A DNA stretch of 64,000 nt from Fluviicoccus sp. (GTDB lineage Bacteria; Pseudomonadota; Gammaproteobacteria; Pseudomonadales; Moraxellaceae). Of the stretch, positions 1 through 7,762 are shown piece by piece (within the stretch, counting starts at the first letter, position 1; each line of letters opens with the position of its first letter). Below the pieces are notes generated by a model. It worked only from the letters and a program-made list of their open reading frames with translations, was not told the origin of the DNA and did not search any database. Location of the stretch: contig NZ_JAUSMX010000002.1 in the NCBI RefSeq assembly GCF_030646115.1, positions 124,001 to 188,000 on the forward strand, in the 5' to 3' direction. Position numbers and translations under genes: made by a program.

Positions 1-66
1 CAGGCCATTGATGACGCCAAGAAAGAGGAAGAAGACCGGATACGGCGCTTGCAGGAAGATTCTTGA
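1..66 (+). CDS. C-terminal end of an unidentified protein (partial)
   Basis: Frame 1 is open from the window edge to a TGA at 64-66, giving 21 residues rich in Lys, Glu, Asp and Arg (AIDDAKKEEEDRIRRLQED in the middle). The charged, helical composition suits the tail of a real protein, but nothing identifies the family. The rest lies upstream of the window. Confidence 0.4.
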   Translation, partial: QAIDDAKKEEEDRIRRLQEDS

Positions 67-135
67 AAGTGCAGGTTGCGTGACTTGAGTTGTTAATGGA
101 GCCATCCATGGCTCTTGAATCAAGCGATCCAACTT

Positions 136-513
136 TCAGGAAAACACGCCCAACAGTTGCTTGGTCATCGCCACGCTGATGATGAACAGGAATACTGTCA
201 GGGCGGCCAGCAAAAACCCGGCTTTCTGTCCCTGGGTTTTCGCCTTGCGGAATGCCATGACGCCCAGCCCGATGTAAACCACCAGCAGCGCCAGCTTGAC
301 ATGGACAAACGGCGGGAAGAACCCGCCCGCCACCAGCATTCCAACGCCGGACAACAGCAGCAGCGTATCAATGATGTGCGGGCTGATACGCACCCATTTG
401 GCTTGCAGGCGTTGCGGCGTTTGCAGCAACCACATCCCCCTCACCATGAAGAAGACACCGCTCAACGCCACGCAGGTCATGTGCAGGTGTTTCAGGGCAA
501 TATAACCGTCCAT
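136..513 (-). CDS. SirB2 family membrane protein
   Basis: A 125-residue, very hydrophobic protein with four predicted membrane helices. The start, with KHLHMTCVALSG followed by FMVRG, is characteristic of the SirB2 family, a small inner-membrane family of unknown biochemical role named after a Salmonella invasion-expression factor. GGAGGT lies 8 bases before the ATG, which supports this start. It begins 3 bases after the bolA stop, so the two genes are almost certainly co-transcribed. Family assignment is firm; function is unknown. Confidence 0.8.
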   Translation of the reverse strand: MDGYIALKHLHMTCVALSGVFFMVRGMWLLQTPQRLQAKWVRISPHIIDTLLLLSGVGMLVAGGFFPPFVHVKLALLVVYIGLGVMAFRKAKTQGQKAGFLLAALTVFLFIISVAMTKQLLGVFS

Positions 514-516
514 AAC

Positions 517-828
517 CTACACCTCCCGCTGATGCTGGCAAGCGGGACTGGCCGGGGCCGCGCCGGTTTCCTGCCATTCTGCCGGGGTATAGGTATGCAG
601 CGCCAGAGCATGCAGTCCGGTTTTCAGTTCTTCCCCCAACACCGCATACACCGCCTGATGGCGTTGCACAGCGCGCTTGCCCGTGAATTCCGGCGACACC
701 AGAACCACCTTGAAATGGGTCTCGCGGTTGGGAGGGCCGCTGTGCATGTGGGATTCGTTGATGATTTCGAGGTGTTCCAGGGTCAGGGCCGCCTGCAGGC
801 GTTCCCGGATGGACTGTTGGCGCGACAT
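517..828 (-). CDS. bolA: BolA family protein
   Basis: A 103-residue protein with the BolA fold pattern. An N-terminal RERLQAAL helix is followed by HLEIINESHMHSG, then THFKVVLVSPEF, then RHQAVYAVLGEEL. BolA proteins partner with monothiol glutaredoxins in Fe-S/iron homeostasis and affect morphology and stress response. The HxH region and the conserved RH of the second helix are present. GGAG sits 8 bases before the ATG. It is the first gene of a two-gene unit with sirB2. It could be BolA proper or the IbaG-type paralogue; the length fits BolA better. Confidence 0.88.
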   Translation of the reverse strand: MSRQQSIRERLQAALTLEHLEIINESHMHSGPPNRETHFKVVLVSPEFTGKRAVQRHQAVYAVLGEELKTGLHALALHTYTPAEWQETGAAPASPACQHQREV

Positions 829-957
829 GGGCGTCTCCGGAGAAAGTGACTCATCGTATCACAAAAGTTTTTGCGCTCCGAATGCCGCCGGAGTATAAGA
901 AATGGACTAGAAGTTGGCACTATCGTACAACAACAAGATCAGGCAGAGGATACCGTC

Positions 958-2079
958 ATGGCCATTACCGTTGTCAGTAAAACACCCGATGAAGTCCGTT
1001 ACTTTCCGGAGGCCGGTGACCCCGCCGCGCAAATGACAGCACAGCACATGGAAGACTTGATCGAAATCTTCCAGACGCCGCTTTCCGGTGCGTACAACTG
1101 GGATTACAGCACGGCAGACGGACGCATCCGCAAGCTCTACAAATTGGGCAAGGAGTTGAACTGGAATGCCGATACCGACCTCGACTGGAGCCAGACCTAT
1201 TCCAAGGACCTGCCGCCCAGCGACATGGCCTACAACCCTTTTCACGGTTATGAGCCCTTCGAATCGCTGACTCCGGAAAAGCAATTGGAGTTCGGCTGGC
1301 ATTATCAGGCTTGGACCATTTCGCAATTTCTGCACGGGGAACAAGGCGCCCTGTTGGTTGCCTCGCAACTGGTGTCTTGCGCGCCCAGTTTTGACGCCAA
1401 GCTCTATGCATCCTCTCAAACCTTTGATGAAGCCCGGCATGTCGAAACCTTTAACCGCTATCTGCAGGACAAGATCGGGGTGATGTATCCGGTCAACCCG
1501 CACCTGAAGTTGCTGCTGGACAAGATTCTGGGGGATGCGCGCTGGGACCTGAAGTTCATTGGCATGCAAATCGTGATTGAAGGTTTGGCGCTGGCGGCTT
1601 TCAACACCATGCACATGACTTGCCTGGACCCGTTGCTGAAGGACATCATTTACCTGGTGACCCGCGATGAAGCCAGGCATGTGACTTTTGGCGTCAATTA
1701 TCTGGAATACATTGTGCAGCACCTGACGCCGCAAGAAATTGAGGAGCGGGCTCAGTTCGCCTATGAGGCTTGTGTGGTGATGCGTGAGAGGTTGATCGCT
1801 ACTGAGGTCTTTGCCGAGTTTGGTTGGGATGTGGATGCGGCGCGCAAGCACATGCTGGATGCGACTGTGATGCAGTATTTCAGCAAGTTCCTGTTTACCC
1901 GTATTGTGCCGAATCTGGCCCGTATCGGTTTGTTGACCGAGTCGGTGCGTCCCAAGTTTGAGGCGTTGGGGATTCTGGAATATGAGAATCTGGTGAGTGA
2001 CGGTGATGTGGATTGGGCGGCGCTTTCGCAGCCGCTTTATCCTGCGGGTGAGGCTGGTTCGGGGGCCAAGGCGGCTTGA
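958..2079 (+). CDS. Ferritin-like diiron protein, probable oxygenase/oxidase
   Basis: 373 residues from the ATG at 958, preceded by AGAGGA; an upstream in-frame extension to 871 has no such site. Two evenly spaced carboxylate-histidine sets are visible: Glu128 then Glu158-x-x-His161 (DEARH), and Glu208 then Glu238-x-x-His241 (DEARH). The 30-residue spacing in both halves is the arrangement of R2/ferritin-like four-helix diiron proteins, so two irons are expected to bind. The substrate is unknown: relatives include ribonucleotide reductase R2-like ligand-binding oxidases and N-oxygenases. No partner oxidoreductase is adjacent. The C-terminal 30 residues (GEAGSGAKAA) look unstructured. Confidence 0.7.
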   Translation: MAITVVSKTPDEVRYFPEAGDPAAQMTAQHMEDLIEIFQTPLSGAYNWDYSTADGRIRKLYKLGKELNWNADTDLDWSQTYSKDLPPSDMAYNPFHGYEPFESLTPEKQLEFGWHYQAWTISQFLHGEQGALLVASQLVSCAPSFDAKLYASSQTFDEARHVETFNRYLQDKIGVMYPVNPHLKLLLDKILGDARWDLKFIGMQIVIEGLALAAFNTMHMTCLDPLLKDIIYLVTRDEARHVTFGVNYLEYIVQHLTPQEIEERAQFAYEACVVMRERLIATEVFAEFGWDVDAARKHMLDATVMQYFSKFLFTRIVPNLARIGLLTESVRPKFEALGILEYENLVSDGDVDWAALSQPLYPAGEAGSGAKAA

Positions 2080-2141
2080 TAATGTTGTTCGGGTGGAATG
2101 GCGCTCTCCTGATTTCTGGGTACAGGGATTGCCGGGGCGCG

Positions 2142-2258
2142 AAAACCCCCGCGCTTTGCGCCGCCCCCTTTCCCAGGGGGCTTCAGGTAACAGGGAAAAA
2201 CTTCTTTAACATCGCCCCCTTGGAAAGGGGGCTGACGCGCAGCTGCGGGGGGGGTATC
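2142..2258. repeat. MITE/REPIN-like palindromic element
   Basis: About 117 bases of noncoding DNA with nested inverted repeats. The outer arms are AACCCCCGCGCTTTGCGC at the left and GCGCAGCTGCGGGGGG at the right (imperfect inverted repeat). The inner hairpins are GCCCCCTTTCCCAGGGGGC and GCCCCCTTGGAAAGGGGGC, separated by an A/T-richer spacer. The layout is that of short mobile palindromic elements. It lies between the ferritin-like gene and a convergent DUF4124 gene, where it may also act as a terminator. Only one copy of this type was noticed in the window. Confidence 0.55.
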
Positions 2259-2310
2259 TAATAAATAACTGCTCGGATCAGCACTCATTCTGTTGCTTCA
2301 AACCATTATT

Positions 2311-3006
2311 TCATTGTTGGAGTTTCCGATAGTTCATTACCGGAACCGATAGCTTAGGAGCATTGTGCACGTCCATTTTCCCACTATTTACTTCATCAAA
2401 GGCCTTATCACACCACTTGATTTTAGACCATGTATCTGCGCTAACTACAGGTGCCAAGTCCTTGGCATTTCTTAGTTTAACGGCAGCCTCAAGTTTACGT
2501 CGCATTGAAGCATCGTAGACTTGGGACGAAATCTTTCGCTGCAGCGTTATTATCGCTGCATTACGATTTCTCCAGTTAACAGCAGCCGTATTGTATCTGT
2601 TAAATGAAGAAGGGAGCGCGTTCAGACAAAGGGACTCAGTCTGCTGAACCAAATCTTCCATAATAATGATACCATTCAATGCCCTTTCTAACTCGACATC
2701 GACAACTGGTTTGCTCGGTGTTTTGCTGATGGGGGCTGCTGCTTGGGTTTTTTTCGCATCAACGCGCAAAGAATCATGTACTTGAGATGAGCCTATCTGC
2801 GTGTGTTCTTTTTTAGCAGATTCTGTAGCTTTTGATGATTGATTTGACTCACCCATGACAGTGAAGTCTGCGCCGACTTCCGTCGGTGGGCTGTCAGAAA
2901 AAATTATTTTGCCATCCTTTCCAATAATCTTATAAACAGGCTGAGCCAGTGCTGAGCCTGTTGCACAAATTAATATCGAAATAGAAAGTAAATTATTGAT
3001 TCTCAT
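2311..3006 (-). CDS. DUF4124 domain-containing exported protein
   Basis: 231 residues from the ATG at 3006, chosen because GGGA precedes it and it begins directly with a signal peptide (MRINNLLSISILICATGSALA). An ATG 12 bases upstream is possible. After cleavage, VYKIIGKDGKIIFSDSPP is the hallmark of the DUF4124 domain, a small beta module of periplasmic proteins with unknown role. A Ser/Lys-rich linker (about 60-105) leads to a helical C-terminal region. The gene is clearly more A+T-rich than its neighbours, which suggests acquisition by transfer. No specific function can be given. Confidence 0.65.
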   Translation of the reverse strand: MRINNLLSISILICATGSALAQPVYKIIGKDGKIIFSDSPPTEVGADFTVMGESNQSSKATESAKKEHTQIGSSQVHDSLRVDAKKTQAAAPISKTPSKPVVDVELERALNGIIIMEDLVQQTESLCLNALPSSFNRYNTAAVNWRNRNAAIITLQRKISSQVYDASMRRKLEAAVKLRNAKDLAPVVSADTWSKIKWCDKAFDEVNSGKMDVHNAPKLSVPVMNYRKLQQ

Positions 3007-3647
3007 AAAAAATCCCATCGAATTTAACGACCTGTCTATGGTCTACCTACCCCCTCCACACACAAGCCAATGATCAATTCTTCACGGTTGAGTTTGGTCT
3101 GACCGTGACTGACTTATGTCTGTCTCGCGAAGGTGGGTATTACCGGTTTAATGGTGGTGCAAACCTCACGCCGCCACGCCAATTCTTTTCGGCTGGAGCG
3201 CAGCATGATGAACCTGCACCACCCAATTAATGCGGGCCTTCATTCTCCGCCATGTTCAAGCTGGCATTTGCAGCAAGTGCAATGATCCAAAATGATTGAT
3301 TACTATCCGGTTTTACCACCTGATAGTCAATCCCTGGCACTCATCCAGTCCGGCCGGACTTTGAGCTTTTTCATCGCTACGAGATGGTCGCGTTCGCCTT
3401 ATGATTGTCCAAGGAGGAAGTCTCGTACGACTGCATCTATCGAAGTGGTACAAGACCCCTCCACCAGCCTTGCCTGTAACTCATAAAACGGGGGGAGACC
3501 CTGAGCGTCTCAGTTTAATATCAATCAGAATTCCTGATGATTACAATAAATATATATCTCTTTTCTTGTGGTGATCCAGACTTTATCATCCGCAGCGAAA
3601 TCCGGGAGCCTCGTACCCGGCATCCTTGACCTTGCGGAGTAAAATTC
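3007..3647. other. Intergenic region, no convincing gene
   Basis: About 640 bases separate the divergent DUF4124 and ferredoxin reductase genes. A 64-codon plus-strand frame (3292-3486) has no ribosome site or recognisable motif. A minus-strand stretch around 3400-3490 reads like a short helical peptide but has no usable start and an internal stop. A hairpin, GAGAC paired with GTCTC, lies at 3495-3511. The last 110 bases before the reductase are A/T-rich and probably carry its promoter. Possibly decayed gene remnants. Confidence 0.4.
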
Positions 3648-4421
3648 ATGTCTGCTTTCAATGAAGAAACCGTACTGAGCGTGCATCACTGGAATGACAC
3701 CCTGTTCAGTTTCACCACCACCCGCAACCCGACCCTGCGCTTCAAGACCGGCCAGTTCGTCATGATCGGCCTGCTGGTGGAAGGCAAGCCGCTGATGCGC
3801 GCCTACAGCGTGGTCAGCGCCCACTACGAGGATCATCTGGAGTTCTACAGCATCAAGGTGCAGAACGGCCCCCTCACCTCGCGCCTGCAACACCTGCAGG
3901 TTGGCGACAAGCTGCTGGTGTCGCGCAAGCCCACCGGCTCGCTGATCATGGACAACCTGCGTCCGGGCAAGAACCTGTACCTGCTGTCCACCGGCACCGG
4001 CCTGGCCCCGTTCATGAGCGTGGTGCGTGACCCCGAATTCTATGACGCTTTCGAAAAGATCATCCTCACCCACGGCGTGCGCTGGAAAAGTGAACTGGGC
4101 TATTTCGAACACATTACTGAAGACCTGCCGGAACATGAGCACTTTGGCGATCTGGTCAAGGAACAACTGATCTATTACCCGACCGTGACCCGCGAAGATT
4201 TCGAAAAGCAGGGCCGACTCACCGACCTGATTGAAAACGGCAAGTTCTTTGAAGATATCGGCCTGCCCGAGTTCGATCCGGAGTTTGACCGCATCATGAT
4301 CTGCGGCAGCCCGGCCATGCTGAAAGATCTGGTCGAGATTCTGGAAAAGCGCGGTTTTGTGGAAGGCACCAGTCACTCACCCGGTGACTATGTCATTGAA
4401 CGTGCGTTTGTCGAGAAGTAA
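3648..4421 (+). CDS. fpr: Ferredoxin--NADP reductase
   Basis: 257 residues, the usual length of bacterial Fpr of the Pseudomonas/Azotobacter type. The FAD domain has RAYSVVS at 51-57 (the RxYS flavin-binding motif). The NADP domain has STGTGLAPFMSVVRDP near 115-130. The chain ends in FVEK, as in this subfamily, where the C-terminal residues stack by the flavin. It shuttles electrons between NADPH and ferredoxin or flavodoxin in the cytoplasm, for Fe-S assembly and oxidative stress defence. GGAG is placed 8-11 bases before the ATG. It appears monocistronic and is followed by a strong hairpin. Confidence 0.93.
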   Translation: MSAFNEETVLSVHHWNDTLFSFTTTRNPTLRFKTGQFVMIGLLVEGKPLMRAYSVVSAHYEDHLEFYSIKVQNGPLTSRLQHLQVGDKLLVSRKPTGSLIMDNLRPGKNLYLLSTGTGLAPFMSVVRDPEFYDAFEKIILTHGVRWKSELGYFEHITEDLPEHEHFGDLVKEQLIYYPTVTREDFEKQGRLTDLIENGKFFEDIGLPEFDPEFDRIMICGSPAMLKDLVEILEKRGFVEGTSHSPGDYVIERAFVEK

Positions 4422-4429
4422 GCCTGCAA

Positions 4430-4459
4430 GGCGTTCCCCCGGTTTCCGGGTGGAACGCC
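4430..4459 (+). terminator. Hairpin downstream of fpr
   Basis: GGCGTTCC-CCCGG pairs with CCGGG-TGGAACGCC around a TTT loop, 8 bases after the fpr stop. No T-run follows, so it may be an mRNA-end stabiliser or a weak terminator rather than a classical intrinsic one. Confidence 0.55.
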
Positions 4460-4550
4460 CTCCCCGTTAACATTCCCTTTACATTCCGGTTGTAACAGTC
4501 TTCACTCAAAGCGGTCAAAACAAGAACCACCATCGCTGGAGACACCGCTC

Positions 4551-5198
4551 ATGGATAACCGCCCCGCCTGCCTGCATTGCCAGACCAATCGTCGTCGCCT
4601 CATAGGCGGAGGACTCGTTTTGGGTCTGGGCCTGTTGTTGCCAACGGTGAGTGAAGCCGCCGGCCATTTCCGTCAGTTTACTGGCGATATTCTCGTTGAT
4701 GGCCGTAAGGCCACGGCCCAAACCCGTATCCGGCCCAATTCCCGTATCGAAACCCGCTCCGGCGGCAGCGCCAGTTTTGTGATGGGCAATAATGCCTTTC
4801 TGTTGAAACCCGAATCCTCGGTGCATCTGGCCCGCGCGCAAGTGCGTTCTGGAGCCATTTCCGGCTTCCGTTTGCTGAGTGGGGCCATTCTCGGGGTTTT
4901 CGGGCCGGGTCCCAAAAAGCTGGTCACCACGACCGCCACCATCGGCATTCGCGGCACCGGCGTCTATTTTGAGTCCCGCCCGGAATCGAGTTATATCTGC
5001 CTGTGCTACGGAGCGATCGACCTGAATGCCAACATCGCGCCCCAAGCCTTGCAACCGGTGAGCGCCACGCACCATGAAGCCCGTAACATTGCAGCGGCGG
5101 GAGATATTCAACCGGCAGGCATGCTCAATCACACCGATGAGGAGTTGATCATGCTGGAAGATATGGTGGGAAGAAAGCCGCCATTCCTGACGGCTTGA
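4551..5198 (+). CDS. FecR-domain protein with twin-arginine signal
   Basis: 215 residues. The N-terminus has a CLHC pair (residues 7-10), then NRRRLIGGGL and a hydrophobic stretch ending near residue 37, which reads as a Tat-type signal. The mature part has the FecR/PF04773 beta-sandwich pattern: a central GSASFVMG, then ATIGIRGTGVYFE and CLCYG. Classical FecR proteins are membrane anti-sigma regulators; here there is no cytoplasmic anti-sigma domain and no sigma factor or TonB receptor nearby. It is therefore probably a periplasmic sensing or structural protein. The C-terminal quarter (HTDEELIMLEDM) is helical. Domain call good, function unknown. Confidence 0.6.
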   Translation: MDNRPACLHCQTNRRRLIGGGLVLGLGLLLPTVSEAAGHFRQFTGDILVDGRKATAQTRIRPNSRIETRSGGSASFVMGNNAFLLKPESSVHLARAQVRSGAISGFRLLSGAILGVFGPGPKKLVTTTATIGIRGTGVYFESRPESSYICLCYGAIDLNANIAPQALQPVSATHHEARNIAAAGDIQPAGMLNHTDEELIMLEDMVGRKPPFLTA

Positions 5199-5228
5199 TT
5201 GGACATTGGCGTTCTGCCAACCCCCGTT

Positions 5229-6065
5229 TTAACTGCGGGGGATGATGGCCGGCGCTTTGGGGGGATTGCGGCGGGCGGCTTCATAGAGCGGCAGCACGGT
5301 CGCCATTTGTCCTTGCAGTTCGTCAATGCGCTGGGCGCTGGACGGGTGAGTGCTGAGAAATGCCGGTGGTGCGCTCTTGTTGGCGGCATTCATCTTTTGC
5401 CACAGTGAGACCGAGGCCCGGGGGTCAAATCCGGCGCGCGCCATCAGCTCCACGCCCATGACATCGGACTCTGACTCCTGGCCGCGACTGTGCGGCAAGG
5501 TGAGTCCGAGGGTAGTGGCGGTTTGCAGCAGCGCCGCCTTTTTCGAATCCATATTGGTCAAGACTGCCAGCAAGGTCATGCCCGCTTGCTGGGCATAAGC
5601 CTGGGAAATGCGTTCACGCCCATGCTCGCGCAAGGCATGGGCAATTTCATGGCCCATGATGGCGGCGATTTCATCATCATTCAGTTTCAGGCGTTCAATA
5701 ATGCCGGTAAAGAACATGATCTTGCCGCCGGGTGCGCAATAGGCATTCAGCTCGTTACGCGTTTCCAGATTGACTTCCCAGCCCCAGCGCACGGCATCCG
5801 GCCGGAACACCGCCACTTGCGGCACCAGTCGGTCGGCAATGCGGCGAATTCGCTCCAGGGTGGCCTTGTCGGTGTTCAGGGTGCTCTTCTTCCGGGCAGC
5901 ATCCAGTTCACCCTTGTAGGATTGCAAGGCCATGGCATCGACTTGCGAGCTGGGCAACAGCAACAACTGTTTGCGGGTAATGCCGGTGGCGCCCTGCTGG
6001 GTGCTGCTGGTACAGGCGGTCAGGACAACCAGGGTTGGAACTACCAGCCATTTACGCCAGTTCAT
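5229..6065 (-). CDS. M48 family metalloprotease, lipoprotein
   Basis: 278 residues from the ATG at 6065, preceded by GAGG 9 bases away; an ATG 15 bases upstream lacks a ribosome site. A lipoprotein signal ends VVLTAC, so the protein is expected to be anchored in the envelope. The zinc motif HEIAHALREHGRE is followed by the third ligand region SRGQESESDVMGVELMARAG (Glu in ESESD). This matches the LoiP/YggG-BepA branch of M48 peptidases, which degrade misfolded outer-membrane or periplasmic proteins. No TPR domain follows, which makes it LoiP-like rather than BepA. Confidence 0.85.
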   Translation of the reverse strand: MNWRKWLVVPTLVVLTACTSSTQQGATGITRKQLLLLPSSQVDAMALQSYKGELDAARKKSTLNTDKATLERIRRIADRLVPQVAVFRPDAVRWGWEVNLETRNELNAYCAPGGKIMFFTGIIERLKLNDDEIAAIMGHEIAHALREHGRERISQAYAQQAGMTLLAVLTNMDSKKAALLQTATTLGLTLPHSRGQESESDVMGVELMARAGFDPRASVSLWQKMNAANKSAPPAFLSTHPSSAQRIDELQGQMATVLPLYEAARRNPPKAPAIIPRS

Positions 6066-6137
6066 GGCAGATAACCTCATGTGTGAGCAATAGTGACAGT
6101 GTAGCGCATGTCACCCGGCTAACCGTGTTGTGAATGG

Positions 6138-7667
6138 TTAACCGTGGCGGTATAGCTCGGCCAAACTGCGCACCCAGGGTCGATAGACCTGATGGAACAG
6201 CCGGTCATGTACGGCGGCGCGATCGGCGCGCGGGTAGAAAATGCGCACGATGCGGCTCATGGCCTGAACGGCGGTCGGGAAATCCGGATATACACCGGTA
6301 CCCACCGCCGCACAAATCGCGGCTCCCAATCCAGACGTTTCATGGGTATGGGGGCGGTGAATGGCCATGCCAAACACATCGGCGGCGGTTTGCATTACCG
6401 CATCGGATTGCGCCCCGCCACCGGCGGCAAACAGCATGGTGATGGGTTGCCGGGTATAGCGGGTGACATGCAACTGGCCGTCACGCAGGGCATACAGCAG
6501 CCCTTCCACCAGCGCCCGATACCAGTCAGCCTTGCTGTGCTGGGTGCTCAGACCCAGCAACGCGCCACGGGACAGGCTTTCACCACTGGACTGCACGCTG
6601 AGTCCCGGTTGCCACATCAGGCCTTTGGCCCCGGCCGGGGTTTGCATCAGCCACTGATCCAATACCGCCAGCCAGTCGCCGCCCCAGTCTTCAGCAGCCG
6701 AAATTTCCGGCCCGGCAATCTGGTCGCGGAAATAGCGCACCAAGGCAAAACCTTGCGGAATCTGGCTTTCCAGGCAGTATTCGCCCGGCACGGCCGCCGG
6801 ATAGGGCGGCATGGGCGGATTGATGGAAATATACTTGCGGGTAATGGTATTGAAGGTGGCCGTGGTGCCGAAGCTGAGCGCGCCCTGCCAGGGTGAAATG
6901 CACCCTGCCCCCAGCACTTCACAGGCCTTGTCTGCACCGGCTGCAATTACCGGCAGGTTGACCGGCAAACCGGTTTCCCGGGCGGCTGCCTCACTGATAT
7001 TTCCCAGCAAGCCACCGGCGGGCACCAGATCCGGCAGTTTGTCGCGGGGAACGCCCAGCGCCTGCCAGTGCCAACTCCAGGCGGCATGCCATTGGTGCTT
7101 CTTATAGTCGAAAGGAATGTAGCCGACCTGTGAGGGAACCGCATCGCGATAGAGGCCGGTCAGCCTGAAACTGAGATAACCGGACAGCAGCAGGAATTTG
7201 CGGGTCTTGCGCCAGGTTTCGGGGTCATGCACTGTCAACCAGTTGGCCTGGGCGCGACGGCGCAATTTATGGATGGTTTCCTGATGGCCGCTGATTTGGT
7301 GCAGTTTTTCCCAATAGCGCGGCAGCGGCGGCATTTCGGCCGCCTGACGTTCATCCAGCCAGAGAAAGGCCGGACGCAAGGGTTTGCCCTGATCATCCAC
7401 CACGACCACGGTGCCGCGCTGGGTGGTCAGGGTCGCAGCTTTCAGGGTGGCGGGATCAATGCCTTGCTGCCAAAGATTGCGGCAGGTCTGGGTGACGCAG
7501 TCCCAATAATAGTCGGCATCCTGCTCGGCCTGGCCCTGTTCCGGAGAACGATAGGGAGGATCGAAAATGATCTGGCTGCGTGCCAGCATTTCGCCATTGG
7601 CGTCAAAGACAAAGGAACGCAGGCTCTGGGTGCCACAGTCAATGCTGAGAAATCGGGCAGGATTCAT
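6138..7667 (-). CDS. FGGY family carbohydrate kinase
   Basis: About 509 residues from the ATG at 7667; an ATG at 7688 is equally possible, as neither has a clear ribosome site. The FGGY actin-like kinase fold is shown by SIDCGTQSLRSFVFDANG at the N-terminus (phosphate-binding loop), LTTQRGT and WLDERQA in domain I, AGADKACEVLGAGC (catalytic Asp of the GxxD box) and SFGTTATFNTI. The C-terminal half has AAGGGAQSDAVMQTAADVFG. Members phosphorylate glycerol, xylulose, ribulose or related polyols; the exact substrate cannot be read. Lying behind a GlpD-like dehydrogenase makes a glycerol- or dihydroxyacetone-type substrate plausible. Confidence 0.85.
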   Translation of the reverse strand: MNPARFLSIDCGTQSLRSFVFDANGEMLARSQIIFDPPYRSPEQGQAEQDADYYWDCVTQTCRNLWQQGIDPATLKAATLTTQRGTVVVVDDQGKPLRPAFLWLDERQAAEMPPLPRYWEKLHQISGHQETIHKLRRRAQANWLTVHDPETWRKTRKFLLLSGYLSFRLTGLYRDAVPSQVGYIPFDYKKHQWHAAWSWHWQALGVPRDKLPDLVPAGGLLGNISEAAARETGLPVNLPVIAAGADKACEVLGAGCISPWQGALSFGTTATFNTITRKYISINPPMPPYPAAVPGEYCLESQIPQGFALVRYFRDQIAGPEISAAEDWGGDWLAVLDQWLMQTPAGAKGLMWQPGLSVQSSGESLSRGALLGLSTQHSKADWYRALVEGLLYALRDGQLHVTRYTRQPITMLFAAGGGAQSDAVMQTAADVFGMAIHRPHTHETSGLGAAICAAVGTGVYPDFPTAVQAMSRIVRIFYPRADRAAVHDRLFHQVYRPWVRSLAELYRHG

Positions 7668-7717
7668 GGTTCGCCAACCGCTGGTCATGGCCCGGACCGG
7701 GCGTGTTTCTAGTTATG

Positions 7718-7744
7718 AAAACCCCGCCGGTAATGGGCGGGGTT
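7718..7744 (-). terminator. Hairpin between glpD-like and kinase genes
   Basis: Read on the minus strand, AACCCCGCC pairs with GGCGGGGTT around a 7-base loop and is followed by TTTTC. It sits 18 bases after the GlpD-like stop. It could end most transcripts and lower expression of the downstream kinase. Confidence 0.55.
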
Positions 7745-7762
7745 GACTGTATCTTTTTACGA

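Noticed and set aside
3292-3486. 64-codon plus-strand frame and an antiparallel antitoxin-like peptide in the gap before fpr
   Set aside because: No ribosome site for the former; the latter lacks a start and has a stop in the middle. At best decayed remnants.
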